Below are positions 36,371 to 48,666 of a DNA stretch of 64,000 nt, piece after piece. The stretch covers positions 29,203,817-29,267,816 of the forward strand of contig VZSR01001685.1 of the NCBI GenBank assembly GCA_013398615.1, read 5' to 3'. The position numbers and the translations under genes are program-made. The notes below the pieces were generated by a model, which was not told where the DNA came from, did not search any database, and worked only from the letters and a program-made list of their open reading frames with translations. The DNA is from Brachypodius melanocephalos. Taxonomy: Eukaryota > Chordata > Aves > Passeriformes > Pycnonotidae. Each line of letters begins with the position of its first letter. Position 1 is the first letter of the stretch.

Positions 36371-39300
36371 AAGATCCTGAAGCTAAATCTCTGTTACTTA
36401 TTTTAACTGTAAAGTGGTTAAAGGGAAGGACAGATAAATAAATCTCTTTGAGGTGATGCCTGCCATGCAAGAAAAATTCATATCCTTTGGTGTCAATGCA
36501 TTTTTTTGATTCCATAATTGCATATAATTTTCTCTTGGGCCTTGTTTGATGCAAACAAGACAAATTCTAAAAACCGAAGTAATTGGAGTATCTGACAAGA
36601 TTAGGAATTAAAGATGTAAATTTTTTTCAGAATATCTACCACTAAGTGGTTGAGGTTGTAAGTGATTAACAGCTCAATTTGCTATGAAAGTCTAAACTCC
36701 TGAACAAGTGGGGAATTCAGACCTGCTATCTGATCTTTGCCTATCTGCTATAAGGGTATGCCTGCAAAGATGGCATGAAATCAATATCCTTTCTCTATGA
36801 TTTCTGGACTTTGAGACACATTTATATGCAGCATCTGGCTGCTGGAGGTCACAGAAGATTTGCTTATACCTCTTTTGCTACAGCTCAGTTGATTTAGAGG
36901 ATTTAGTAGAGGAAGAAACTTCATATTCCCTATATATCTGCATTACAAATACAATTGCATGTTCATTGAAAAAGAGGAATATGCAGGAAAAGATACTTAG
37001 GCAACTAACCAACTGAGTTTGTTGCAGTAGGAATTGTTGTATGCAGACCCATGACCAGCAGCATATTAATGGTGGATATAATGTAAAACTATTTTGGTCC
37101 CTATAGGAACATAAATATTTAAACTATTTTAATGGGCCATTAAGTGAAATAGGCCATTTCTGTCCTTTTAAAAATTAAAGTATTATAAATTTTTTACATT
37201 TTTCCAAACTTTTAAAAAACTCACTTATTTCAAAGGTTAAAAAAAAGTGGTTGTTATGGGTTGAGATACTTTTCCAATCACATCAATTGTGATAATTTAG
37301 AAGGACCTGCTGGCTAGGTTTATAAGATAGGAAATAGATACAATATGGGCTACCCAGTTCTGCAATTTTTAACAAGTTTATCTTTCTCAGACATTCTAAA
37401 CCACTTCTGTTTTACCCAATATTAAAACATGAGTTTAAATTCCACCGACTGAACTAGTTAGAAGACTTTTATGGATGAAAACTCCATTATTGCCACCCCT
37501 GTGCATCCAAAATTATGTGCTACTAAGCATCTGTCAAAATGAACTAATTTTGATTGCCTAAATATTTAAATCACTAGGAAAAATATTTCAGACCTGTATA
37601 TGAAAGAAGGTAGTAGACTGCAGAGTGATATTATGCTATGGTTATTACTTTGTCTGGAAAAAAAAAATCAATACAAATAGCGTGAACCTGTAGGAAGTAG
37701 AAGAAGAAATACATTTAAGGTTGGATGATGTTTATTTACCTGTCAGTCCTGTATATTCATATGGATTATTTGCTAAAAGTATTATGGGGTAGCTCACTCA
37801 AGTCTACACTAATGGATGGTCTGGGGCAGGGGGAGCAAGAAAATGTACTTTATTTACCATAAGTACCATTATAAATATTTTAGCTGAATACTTGTTTCTT
37901 TTGGAGTAAATTTCCTAACTTTATTTCAGCCTCATTTTAAACTCTGCAAAATTACTTCCTTATCTAACTCTGATAAGCAAATATTATTTCTGTGAGCAAA
38001 ACATTTGTTATTTGGAACCTTTCTACATAAAAGTCAAACCTGTTATCCATACCTGACTGTTGTAAAGATGGTCTGTAAGTGAAAGTTTATTACATGCTAA
38101 GACAAAAAGCAGTGACCTATGTCAAATTCTTCTGCCCAGTAATTACATTTTTTTCTTGATTGTTAGATAAATACATTACATATTGTTTCCACATTTCTGT
38201 TTCTAAGACAAATTAGAACCACAGCTGGTGTTAGCTGTTTTCCAAAATTATGAACTTTCCCAACTGCTAACTTTTTGGAATAATGTATAAGTATTCAATT
38301 CTAATTGACCTTCTGCACAAAGATACTTTCCTTTCTGTACTAAAAGATGGCATGCTCATCACCACATCATTTGGTTCAATCAAGGAAAAGGCCTTTTGTA
38401 ACCACTTATAATCAGAATGTGTAATGAAGTCTTCCTTCAGCTCCAGTTCAAATACAAACTGAATGCTTCCCAGGGCCAAGGCTCCTGCATTACAAAAGTC
38501 AGCCCTGAATGTGAGCTGAGGAATCCAAGAAATTCACAAGTCTGGCCAATTACTCTGACAAGAGTAACCACTGACATCAGTCATACAAAGTCTCTGCTTT
38601 CATGACTCATACTTTTCACCTCCAATCTATCAGGTGCCATGCTGAGTCCTGCAATCGCATCATTATTTTGTTTGTAAAGAGGAAATCAGGAAACAAGGTG
38701 AGGTAAGGAGGTTGTTTCAGAAAAAACCAACTATTTTGAGCTAAAATTAAATGCATTATTCCTGACTGACTTTCCTATTAAACATTAATTGACTAAAAAG
38801 TACTTGTAAGTAAATCATTGTTGTGGGTACTCAAAGGCATATTTTATAGGGTCAATCTCTTTCTTAGATGGACATATAAAGACTGCAGAATGAGTAATTT
38901 TGTCTTAAAGCACTATATTATTGAGTTTCAATCTGTGCCATAAACATCTTTTTTCTCACTAGTCTCTGGGGGAGATCCACTTTGAGAGAAACACTCTCTC
39001 TGCACATGTCCACCAAAATAAGGTCCATATGCAGAATTCATATATAGTTTTTGCACTTTCCCACAAATGTGACTATTTTCTAGGAATGTGATTTTGTTTT
39101 ATTTATTCTTCCCTAATTCATGGCATGGGAGCTTATTCACATCCATACACAAAACATATTCTTTTAAATGGAATGTTTTAAAGAAGCAAGAAAATTCTTA
39201 TTCCATTTTAATCAAATGGATAAAGATGTTACTGGGACATCTTTAGATATGGAGCGTATACTGAAGTATGGAAATGTATGGTTTCTGTCAGAAGTTCTGT

Positions 39301-40149
39301 TGTTTGGGGTTTTTTAAGGATGTCATAGCAGAACATTCATGATGGCCAGAGCAATATCAGTTTAATTCAGAAAAACTGAGCAATAGCAACTAATTCTTAT
39401 TTGGTGACCACACATGAAATCTCTTGCAGTTCAGCAGTGACAGTTACTGAGCTTGAAAGACAGACCGAAGAAGAGTATTTTATTTTTAATGAAAATATTT
39501 AATATTGTTCTACTGTCTATAATTGGGAAATTACAGTAGTGATTTCAATTTCAGGGCCCTTTGTCTGCTTCATTTTTTCAAATATTATGTTTCTGCAGAT
39601 TTTATAAAATATGTTATAGTCTGTAAAAAGATTTTATGGTCAAAGGTTGCTGAATCATTCAATATTCAGTTACACAGTGTCTACTTATCTGCTTTGACAA
39701 CTCTTCATTGTGATAAAATGTACGGGAATAAACATATACAGTAAATGCCTATCCTAATTTGTCAGCTTTAAATGAATCCCATTCACTATCAGGTTTTTTT
39801 TGTAATTAAAGTGGGCACATTGTTATTAGAAGTAATGGCATAGTTGGCAATTTTTATTGATTAACAACATACATTAAAAAGAGATAGATGACCAATCTAA
39901 TTGTGGATTATTGTTTCCTGTGCAATCATTACACTGGGTCACACTGAAATAAGGAATACATTTCTCAAAGAGAGCAAATACTGCTTTTTATTAGCTGAGC
40001 CAAATGTTTGCGAATGCTGGTAGAAAAACATATGGATCCAGGTCTTCCTGGGTTCACAAATAAAGACTCAAGGGCACGAGTTGAGTTGTAGTCCCAAGAA
40101 TACTGAGACATATCAGGAGGACACATTCCTCAGTAAAAGGATGAGTGAA
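36371..40149. other. Single-copy AT-rich DNA, nothing recognised
   Basis: Almost 4 kb without a recognised repeat or exon. All open frames are below 75 codons. Confidence 0.5.
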
Positions 40150-40640
40150 AGAACCAAAGAACCATTTGGTTGAAAGGGACTCCTTATATCAGCTGGTCCA
40201 ACCCCTGAGTCAAAGCTGGGAGCTCCAGTGTTCGTCAGGTTGCTCAGGTTGCTGCCTTTCCAACATCTCCAACAATTAATGTTCTGGCATCCCTTTGGGC
40301 AATATGCTATAGTATTTGGCTGCCCTCATGGTGACTTTTATTTCTTAATATTTAGTAGGGATTTATTTTATGGTACTTCTCCAAGTGGAGTTTGAGTTGT
40401 TCTCCATAAATATCCAATATGTAGTTGAAGACATAAGTAAAATTTTTGACGTTTTCTTATATATAAACAAACCCAACTACCTTAGTGTCTTCTCTTACAT
40501 CCTGTGCTCCAGCACACTGACCAAAATGGGTGGAGCTCCACAGAGCAATCTCCTGTTTGTCTGCTTTGTATTGCAGTGGCTCCAAACTGGACAGAATGCT
40601 CCAAATCCAGACTGATAAATGCAGGCAGAAGGGAATAACC
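40150..40640 (-). mobile_element. CR1 LINE 3' part, old
   Basis: The plus strand shows 'accatttggttgaaagggac', 'agctggtccaacccctgagt', 'gttgctcaggttgctgcctt' and 'catggtgacttttatttctt'. Further on, 'cttacatcctgtgctccagc' and 'tggctccaaactggacagaa' match blocks expected deeper in CR1. The 40360-40480 stretch is poorly conserved. It ends about 25 bp before the next LTR. Confidence 0.7.
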
Positions 40641-40664
40641 GTTTTGTTTTATTTCTGTTCATAC

Positions 40665-41398
40665 TGTTAATGCTTGCTCTCTTGTTCACTTTACATGTAT
40701 TTTTGCACATAATGGAATTATTTTGCTTCTTTTCAACAATGACAGTGGCGAACCCAGGCCCTCCATCTGTGCTGTTTTTTGCTGAGATAATTTTCTTCAC
40801 AGTAGCTTTCATGGGTCTATGTTTTGCACTTGTGCAGGAAACTGTTGATAACCCTGAGGTGTTTTAGTTCTTGCTGAACAGTAGTTGCAGACAGTTAGAG
40901 CCCTTTCTGCTGCTCATACCAGCCCACTTGTGTGAGGATATCACTTTGGAAATTTGGGATCAGATGTCCCAGTTAAGTCTCCTCCCAACTCCTTGTGCAT
41001 ACCCATCCATTCTCAGTGAGGCTGGGGCAGATGACCCCACCTCTCCCAAGGGTTATCCCACATCATGTTTGGCATAGAAAGCTGGGGGAAGAAGAAAGGG
41101 GAGATGTTTGGAGTGATGGAATGTGTCTTCCCTAGTAACAGAGATGTGTGATGGAGCCCTGCTTTCCTAGGTGTGGCTGAACACCTGCCTGCCCATGGGA
41201 GGTGGTGAACAAATTCCTTGTTTTGCTGGACTTGCATGCACAGCCTATACTTATTAAATTGTCCTCAACCCAAATTAAATTACCCAACTCATGAGTTTTC
41301 TCAATTTTTTTCTCTTCTTCTCTCCCCCATCCCACTATGAGGGGAGTAAGTGAGAGGCTGGATGGTGCTTAGTTGCCAGGTGGGATTAAATTATGACA
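40665..41398 (+). mobile_element. Endogenous-retrovirus LTR, old
   Basis: Matches an avian LTR I remember: 'ttgctgagataattttcttc', 'ttcatgggtctatgttttgc', 'cttgctgaacagtagttgca', 'ggctgaacacctgcctgccc' and the end 'gcttagttgccaggtgggat' ... 'tatgaca'. The TATA box appears eroded to CATAGAAA (41073-41080). A poly(A) signal ATTAAA lies at 41253-41258. The left edge is a guess at a TG (40665) after 'catac'; no clear target duplication. Solo copy, no viral genes. Confidence 0.75.
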
Positions 41399-42976
41399 CT
41401 ATACAAAGTAATTTGGCTTCTAACTTTATTTCCAAACTAAAATTAATCCTGGTGAGAGTGTTGTATAGATCTTTTATTGTAAGTATATCTGTACACCCCT
41501 AGATAGCAACAGTATATTAGAGAACAGCTCACTCAGTTACTGCAATGGAATTAATTTTGTAAAGTTTAGAAGCAGTTCTCAAAACTCTCTATTTTCTTTG
41601 CTTCTGTAAAAGGGTTGTATTTAGATTCCAGGGGTTCTGTGAGACATGATGAGAACTTTAGGATGCTGGAATCAAAATACAGAATTTTGATGGAATCTGA
41701 GCAGGAACTTAAACAATCTGAGTTGTTTAAATGTTGTATCCATTTGAATAAATTTCCTTTCAGGTAATGTTTAATAGGATCTTTAGGACACATAGTTTAT
41801 GCAAAACCAGATATTTGCTACCTTGAAGAAACTGAGTTATGCCCAGTTGCTATGCACATGCTAGAAACAATGAACTGTGAATCCACCAATGATCAGCTGA
41901 AGAGGAAAAAGAAGTAATGCCAACAACGAAGAAATTGGACATAATCCTCATCTCCTTGATAATTTCAGAGAAACACGCAACTTCTGAAAATTTATGGAAA
42001 AGAAGGGATGATAATGCCACTAGATAAAGGAAAAAAAGAAGTAGAAAAAATAGGGATTGAAATACTCTGTGATACGGATAAAAGAAGTTTAAGTAAGAAA
42101 AGGTAAATGTCTCTCTTTGCTCATTTGAAAAAAGGGTTCAGAATGCGCCTGAACTTGCCTAGTCAGCAAGTTTGGCATGGACTGGTTTCTCTTTTCTAAT
42201 GTGGGACCCATCTAAATTTTGCACAAAGAATTAAAAATTCATTTTTGCCAGAGGAGAGACAGAAGCATCCTGACCTCAGAGTGTACTGGCTGGGATAGTC
42301 AAGAGAGGTAGCATAAGGTCATAGCTTTGTTAATTTTGAAGTCTCAGCCTTTGGACAGCACTAGGATGACTCTTCATTTTTTCTCTGAAATGTTCTATTG
42401 CAAACCTGAGAGATATTATTGTTTCTAAAAAATTCTTCAAGCTCATTTGTTTTTGCCAACAATTTTAGTTCTGACAAACTGTTTCTAACTGAAAAATATT
42501 TTTAGAAAAACCACCCTCATTCATTTTAACTGCAAAATTTATTTCTGCAATGATCCTAATTTTGATACCTCTTTTTCAATCATTTCAGGGGAGGAAAGTT
42601 ACACATACCATGGAGTTTCATCAGCACAGGTGAAAAATCTCAGCAAGAGGCATAATGAATAGGTACAGCAGTATTTTATAGCTCAGACAAGCTGTATTCC
42701 AGAGGAGTGGAGACATTCATATTCCTGAACTCAGAAGTTGAATAGAGATGGAGTTATGGATTGTGGCAATGGCAATACACTTTAGCATTGTTTTATTCCT
42801 GAGGATTTCTGGGTTCAAGAATTTCAATTTCTGAGGGAGCCAATCATGCTGGAGATTTTGCTGTATCAGAAATATTGGACATTTTTTATTCCTTCTTGTG
42901 ACCACAACTGAAGGAAGAGAAGATTTTCTTCTACTCTTAGGCTTGTACTTTCTAGCATAAGAACTGCAGGACTACT
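41399..42976. other. Single-copy AT-rich DNA, nothing recognised
   Basis: No exon or repeat recognised. The longest frame is 75 codons (41566-41793, minus strand). Confidence 0.5.
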
Positions 42977-42996
42977 TAATAATAATAATAATAATT
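42977..42996. repeat. (AAT)6 microsatellite
   Basis: Six AAT units. Confidence 0.93.
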
Positions 42997-43673
42997 TTGA
43001 TTTAATGTATATGTTAACATATTTCATAATCTGTGAGAACATACATAGTATTTTCTTTAAGTGTCATAAAATTAACATCTATTTTACGTTTTGGTAGATG
43101 TGTTAAATAGAAGTAATTTAAGATGTTGAAACATATCCATGTCATCTGAAAATTTACTTGCAAATTCTCCTTATTTCTTTGTCTGCAAAGGCATGAATAT
43201 TAACTTTTTAAAAGTTTTTTTATGTTTAGGGAATATTAATTTAAGCTTTTACCCTAAATATTTTTTTAAAATTGAAACTAATACAGAAAAATTGCCTATA
43301 TGATCATTAAAGCTAGGATTTTTTTTAATGAGAATAACAAAGATTAGTTGATTCAGTTCACTTTTTTACAAAATAAAGGTAAGTAACATGCAATATATCT
43401 GATCACTTCTGGTTTGGCTTTCTTTTATTAGTTTCATTATACTTCGTAACTCTTTTCTTCTCTACTGGAAAAGTGAAGTTAAAAGAAAACGTAAATAAAA
43501 ATTCTGACATTCTGAATACACAGCTGTTTCTTTTTTACCTAGTTTACTATGTCAGCTGTGTGCAATATGTTAGATTACATATAGGATCTAACTCTCCTGT
43601 CTTCTCTATTCAGTTGTTCAGCCAAGCAAAACCATGGAGAACAAGATGGTGTATTCTGAATCAGTATTCTACA
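42997..43673. other. Single-copy AT-rich DNA
   Basis: Strongly AT-rich with several T-runs (for example 43320-43326). Nothing else seen. Confidence 0.5.
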
Positions 43674-43800
43674 GTCATCAAAGAATGAGTTGGAAGGGAT
43701 TTATGTAGGTCACATATTCCAGCCTCCTATTTTAAACAGGACTGTTAGTCACTTAAATCAGTTTAGCAGTGGTTTTGTCTAGCCAAAACTCAAACTCCAA
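43674..43800 (-). mobile_element. CR1 LINE 3' end, very old
   Basis: 'gagttggaagggatttatgt', 'aggtcacatattccagcctc' and 'taaacaggactgttagtcac' follow the order of a CR1 3' end in reverse complement, but with many changes. It has no recognisable octamer tail. Confidence 0.6.
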
Positions 43801-44489
43801 ACAAGTTCCTTAATATTTGTATAAAAGCTCCCAAGCTGGATTTTCTGATTGCTGCTTTGATTATACCTCACAGTATATTCCAGGTTCAGCTTCACCAATG
43901 CTAAACAGAGTAGGTTAAAATTCCCTTCAGACTTCTATGCAAACTTTGGTCCTACCCAATACCTGACACATATCTTGCAATAAACAAGAACAGCTAACTC
44001 AAATTCCTCTTGGCTCTGTCACCCAGCATGAAAACCACTCCTCAACATCTAGTATCAAGTTTTCTGAGAATGCACTCCATCTCATCTCTAGATCATCAAT
44101 GGAAGTATAGAGAGCAGATGTACATATAGCATGTAAGTTACATTGTTCCTGATCTCTTTCAGTTTAATAGTTACCATTTTCACTTCCAATCCATAAAGCA
44201 GCAACCAAGTTATCTCCAGAGTAGTAAGCATTCTGGCTTCTGTTTTCCAAAACAATATCTTTTTTCATGCATTTTGCAGCTAACTTTGTCTGATGCCTAA
44301 AGTTTATGAACATCCTCTCAGCCTCCCAAAAGTTCACTTGTCCTTGCTGTGAAGGAATAGGTTTTCCACTATCAGATATCTCAGGGTATTTTCACATTGA
44401 ATGGATAATTAAGAGGTGTCTTGAGCTGAACAGCAGTGTGAAAAGCAGAGAGGTTTCCCTGATCGAGGCCACTGCTGTCACTGTCCATA
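43801..44489. other. Single-copy DNA between two CR1 copies
   Basis: No further feature recognised. Confidence 0.45.
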
Positions 44490-45090
44490 GGCTCATAGAA
44501 TAGTTTGGGTTGGAAGAGACCAGAACACCCTGGCAATGAGCAGGGACATCTTCAACTAGATCAGATTGTCCAAACCCCAGGCAGCCTGACCTTGAATGTT
44601 GCCAGGGATGGGAAATCTACCATCTCTCTGGTCAACCTGTGCTAGTATTTCAGCACCCTCATTGTAAAATACGTGTTCTTTATATTTACTTTTAATCTAC
44701 CCTCTTTTACTTTAAAATCATTATCTCTTGTCCTGTCTGTTTCTACAGACCCTACTAAATAGTCTGCCCCCATGATTCCCCTAAAGCCACCTCTGGGTAC
44801 TGAAATGTTGCTAAGTCTTCACAGAGCCTTCTCTTCCAGCCTGAGCAATTCAGCTCCCTCAGCCTTTCCTCATAGAACAGGTGCTGCATCCCTCTGATGT
44901 TTTTTGTGGTCTTTGTGATCTTTTGTGATCATTACCTACATCAACAGGTCCATGTCTTTCCTGTGCTGAAGACTCCAGAGCTGGATGCATTACTCTAGGT
45001 AAAGTAGGGGCAGAAGATCAACTCCTTTGACCTGCTGGACACATTTCCTTTGCTGCAGCCCAGGGTGCAGCTGGCTTTTTGGGATGTGAG
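44490..45090 (-). mobile_element. CR1 LINE, ~0.6 kb
   Basis: A long minus-strand copy. The plus strand opens 'ctcatagaatagtttgggtt', continues through 'cttgaatgttgccagggatg', 'tctcttgtcctgtctgtttc', 'cagagccttctcttccagcc', 'cctcagcctttcctcataga' and 'ctccagagctggatgcatta', and reaches the end of ORF2 near 'gctggctttttgggatgtga'. A local duplication of 'tttgtgatc' sits at about 44915-44935. The coding remnant is broken. Confidence 0.92.
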
Positions 45091-46042
45091 ACCAGGAAAC
45101 AGGCCATTGCTGCAGACTCCCGCTGTTTGTTGATTTACAAATTTAGGAAGACACTCTAGATCAAGATCCGACCTTTTGGTGTGTTAGCTTAATGCATCTA
45201 TCAAAGAGAAGGAATATCTGTAAAAGAAGTCAACTTATGCCTTGGATGTAAGAAAGGTGTAAGTGCAGCAAGTAAAATAAAACGAAGAATTTTATGGCAG
45301 CAATACTTTCATGAATCCAATTTCTAGAAAAGTACCACTGTAATCAATAGAAGCACTTATCTAGAAATCTTTATGTGTTACCCCAAACATGCTACTCTTC
45401 TAACCTTTAGTATTTTTATAAAATCTATATTTATCTTGTAAAATCATATCTGTTCCTTATTGGATCATGTTTCCCCAGGCATGTGGTAAGAAATCCAGTT
45501 CTTCTGGTGTTTTCTCTGAGGCCAGATTGCTCTCTTAAAAAAAGGTAGGAGTGAATGCCAACTATGCATTTTAGTACAACAGCATATGCTGATCAATGGA
45601 ACTCAGGATGTAATTACATATGTTGTTTTATCCTATATTATGTCTTTCTATCTTGCATTTTGTTTTTCATTTGTAACTCAAAATCAAACATATAGATAAA
45701 TTGCTGGTATTCCCTGTTGATGTTCTATTCCTAAGATCCCAAATCAGCTCTGTTACCTGATTATTATATTTCTTTGCATTAGTCTTAAATGATTACAGTC
45801 AAATACTGTTTTTATTAAGAAGTATTTAATGCAGGTTTTTACCTAACCCTAAAGCCTAACTCAAAACATGAAATAAAATTTGCAGCAAATTTAATCTAAG
45901 ATGAAGGGTGATAAATTATTCAGGAATCCCCTGGTTCATAATCTAGTTATGTCCTCAATTAGGTAAGGCATGTCTGGCATAGGAGTGAAAATCAGTGGTA
46001 CCTGCTGTTCTCAGTGGAGGGTGTGAATGCTTGACAGACTGT
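45091..46042. other. Single-copy AT-rich DNA, nothing recognised
   Basis: AT-rich spacer between two CR1 copies; no signal seen. Confidence 0.5.
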
Positions 46043-46345
46043 AGAGTCACAGACCACTGAGGTAAAATGGCACCTCTGGGGATCATCTTGTCCAACCTTT
46101 GTTCAGAGCAGGGTCAGCCAGAGCAGGTTGGCCAGCTAGAGTTTGAGTATTTCCAAGGATGGATGGTCTACTATTGAACTGAAAAGCCTCTTGCAGTGTT
46201 TGACCACCATAGCAGTGAAAGCCCCCTTATTTTAAAGTGTAATTTCTCATAATTCTGTTTGTATCTCTTGCCACTTGCCCTGTTACTGGGTGCTGCTGAG
46301 AAGAGGCTCTCTCTGTCTTCGTGACTCCTTGGCATCTAAGAGGTT
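46043..46345 (-). mobile_element. CR1 LINE 3' end (third 3'-UTR type)
   Basis: The plus strand shows 'tagagtcacagaccactgag', 'catcttgtccaacctttgtt', 'gagcaggttggccagctaga', 'atttccaaggatggatggtc' and 'gccctgttactgggtgctgc'. This is the subfamily with the 'gttactgggtgctgctgaga' block. The 147-codon frame that starts inside it (46321-46764) is an accident of this junction. Confidence 0.85.
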
Positions 46346-48159
46346 TTTTAACAGACATTATTGATATTTCTCCTGCATCTTCTATATCTTTGTATACTGT
46401 GAAAATTGAGGGGGCATGTTATCAGATGGACAGAGGCACAAGAGAAATAATGTTCCATACTGCAAATACGATATTTAATTTACGAGTATCTTACATACAA
46501 TGCACATTCACTTACACAAACAACACCTTGGAAATTCTGGTAGCCAAAGTAGAGGATATTTCTGGTTTAAAACTGAGATTCCCAGACTTGTTTAGGTGGA
46601 CCTCGTGGCTCTGCCTTTTCCACAATGTCCTCCATCATTTACCTACTTCACTGTCATGGGCACTCGTGCCTTTCCTGTACCTACACAGGCATGTGGCACT
46701 GCTTGTTTCAGAAAATAGTACAAGACCTGGAGAGACCCAGACCCTCCTTTGTTCAGCCTCTTAGTACCACACCACTAAGCGTTGCTCTCATCTTTCGTCA
46801 CCCTACATTTGTTTAATGAATGGCAACCCTGAAGACCCAGAACAGCAACTGAGCAGTCCCTGTGTGTTTTAGTCAATACCATCCCATAAAAGACACATTA
46901 GCTTGTGAGTGTGGTGCTATTATAATGATAATAATAACACAGTTTGGAAATTCCAGTATCTGAAAAGATAAGCTTGTGTCAGTGAAAGTTGCTCCCAAGC
47001 AAATTGCTCTTTTCAGTAGCAGTTAATTAGCTTTGACAGAGCACTGTGTTTAGGAGACTCCAATAATTCTAGTTCTGGAGCTTGCTGAGGAATCTGTGAA
47101 TAATATAGGCATATTCTCTATACATATATTCTCTATATAACGTTCCAGCATTCCCTTAACCCCCAACTTTCACGTACAAAATAGACTTAGGGTCTGTACC
47201 TGGTGTGGAGGAATGCTGGAAGTGATCCTGAGGTGAGGATGATGACAAATGCATATCCTGTACAGCTTGTTTTGGGTCACTAGACAGGTTCTGCTGTAAC
47301 CTGCTCTGTAACATCTCTAAGATGTCTTTGCTTTCCTTCCTCTGGGCCTGTTCTCACAACCAGCAATGCCTGTTTGCTGGGATTACACTCAAGTCATATA
47401 TTACACATAAGATATTAGGAGGATGCTTGTACATATATTATTGTGAACAATCCTCTGAGATTGTTCTGTACATACCTGAAACATCCCTTGTCTATTTACT
47501 CAAGATAAATGAAATAAATACCTTCAGCTTCAGGGGCTCTTCGTTTCCAGAAACATTGTTAGCCTCAGAAATGTGTTGAAACGTTGTTTTCAGGATTTTT
47601 TTAATAATTCCAGTGTGATTGAAAAGAAAACAACACAATAATTGTGGGGCATCAATACAGTAGGCATTGTTCAAATTTATTGGGAAATGAGAGCCCTTGT
47701 CCCACAGGATTATTCTCTCTGATGCTGATCTGGCAGAAAGAGCCATCTCTCTCAGCGCTGAATGGGAAATGTTGATACTTCAGCTTTCTGTCACAGTCAA
47801 TTCAAGTGGAGCCCAATGCAGATACACACATCTGTGTAAACTGTTCTTTGTTTTGCTTCCTAGGATAATTAAGTAAAAGCCTACTAGATGAGCACAATTA
47901 CTCAAAATTAATCACTTTCAAGCTAGTTAAATCATGACAGATTAATTGCTTCTATCTATTCCTACATTAGGATTTGTTTTATCAGCAGAAATACCCAAGT
48001 AGCTCTCCTGTTCTGCTAAATCATCACTCTTTTTATGAGAAAACTGTAAATATTTGTTTATTATAGTCAATTATACTTTTAATTAACCTTTGAAATTAAG
48101 GTGGCTTTAATTACATTTTGTATGGATCATATTTGGCTACATTTCAAGCAAATTTTTAA
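46346..48159. other. Single-copy DNA with homeodomain-like ATTA cluster
   Basis: 47866-48118 holds TAATTA (47866-47871), AATTAATC (about 47906), ATTAATTG (47941-47948), TTTAATTAA (48078-48086) and TTTAATTAC (about 48106). An enhancer-like conserved element is possible but unproven. A TTAATTAG also lies near 47022. No exon recognised. Confidence 0.35.
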
Positions 48160-48286
48160 ACCTTGGAAGTGTTCAAGGCCAGGTTGGATGGATGTTTGAG
48201 CACCCTGGTCTAGTGAGAGGTGTCCCTGCCCAGGACCTCTGAGGTCCCTTCCAACCCAAACCATTCTATGATTCTGTGATTATTCT
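48160..48286 (+). mobile_element. CR1 LINE 3' end, young
   Basis: 'ggaagtgttcaaggccaggt', 'ggtgtccctgcccaggacct' and 'aacccaaaccattctatgat' are almost consensus. 5'-truncated to about 125 bp. Confidence 0.95.
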
Positions 48287-48440
48287 GATATCACTTAGCT
48301 GCTTTCTGAAAATCTGGGGTATGTAATGACATGTTGGAAAAAACAGTCTGACATTAATATTGAATGTACTTCATAACTGAGGATAGGCCTCAACTGTAGA
48401 GGCAATTCAGGAATTTAAATACATTATGATGTCCTATGAT

Positions 48441-48666
48441 ATAAGAAAGAATTTTTTTACAGTGAAGGTGGTGAAAAACTGCAACAGCTTTCCTAGCGAA
48501 ATGGTGGATACCCCATCCCTGGAAATATTCAAGGTCTGGTTGGGCTCTGTGCAATCTGATTCAGTTAAAAATGCTTCTGCTTATTGCAGGGATGTTTGAA
48601 CTAGATCATCTTTATAGGCCTCCTCTCACCCAAATTTGTTTATGATTCTACAATCCTGTGGTTCTG
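48441..48666 (+). mobile_element. CR1 LINE 3' end, old
   Basis: 'gaatttttttacagtgaagg', 'accccatccctggaaatatt' and 'gaactagatcatctttatag', then a degraded tail 'tatgattctacaatcctgtg'. Same orientation as the young copy 155 bp upstream but much more diverged, so these are separate insertions, not a duplication. Confidence 0.9.

Noticed and set aside
46321..46764. 147-codon plus-strand frame
   Set aside because: Begins inside a minus-strand CR1 and has no recognisable domain.
48160..48666. Two plus-strand CR1 ends as a segmental duplication
   Set aside because: They differ strongly in divergence and start points, so they are independent insertions.
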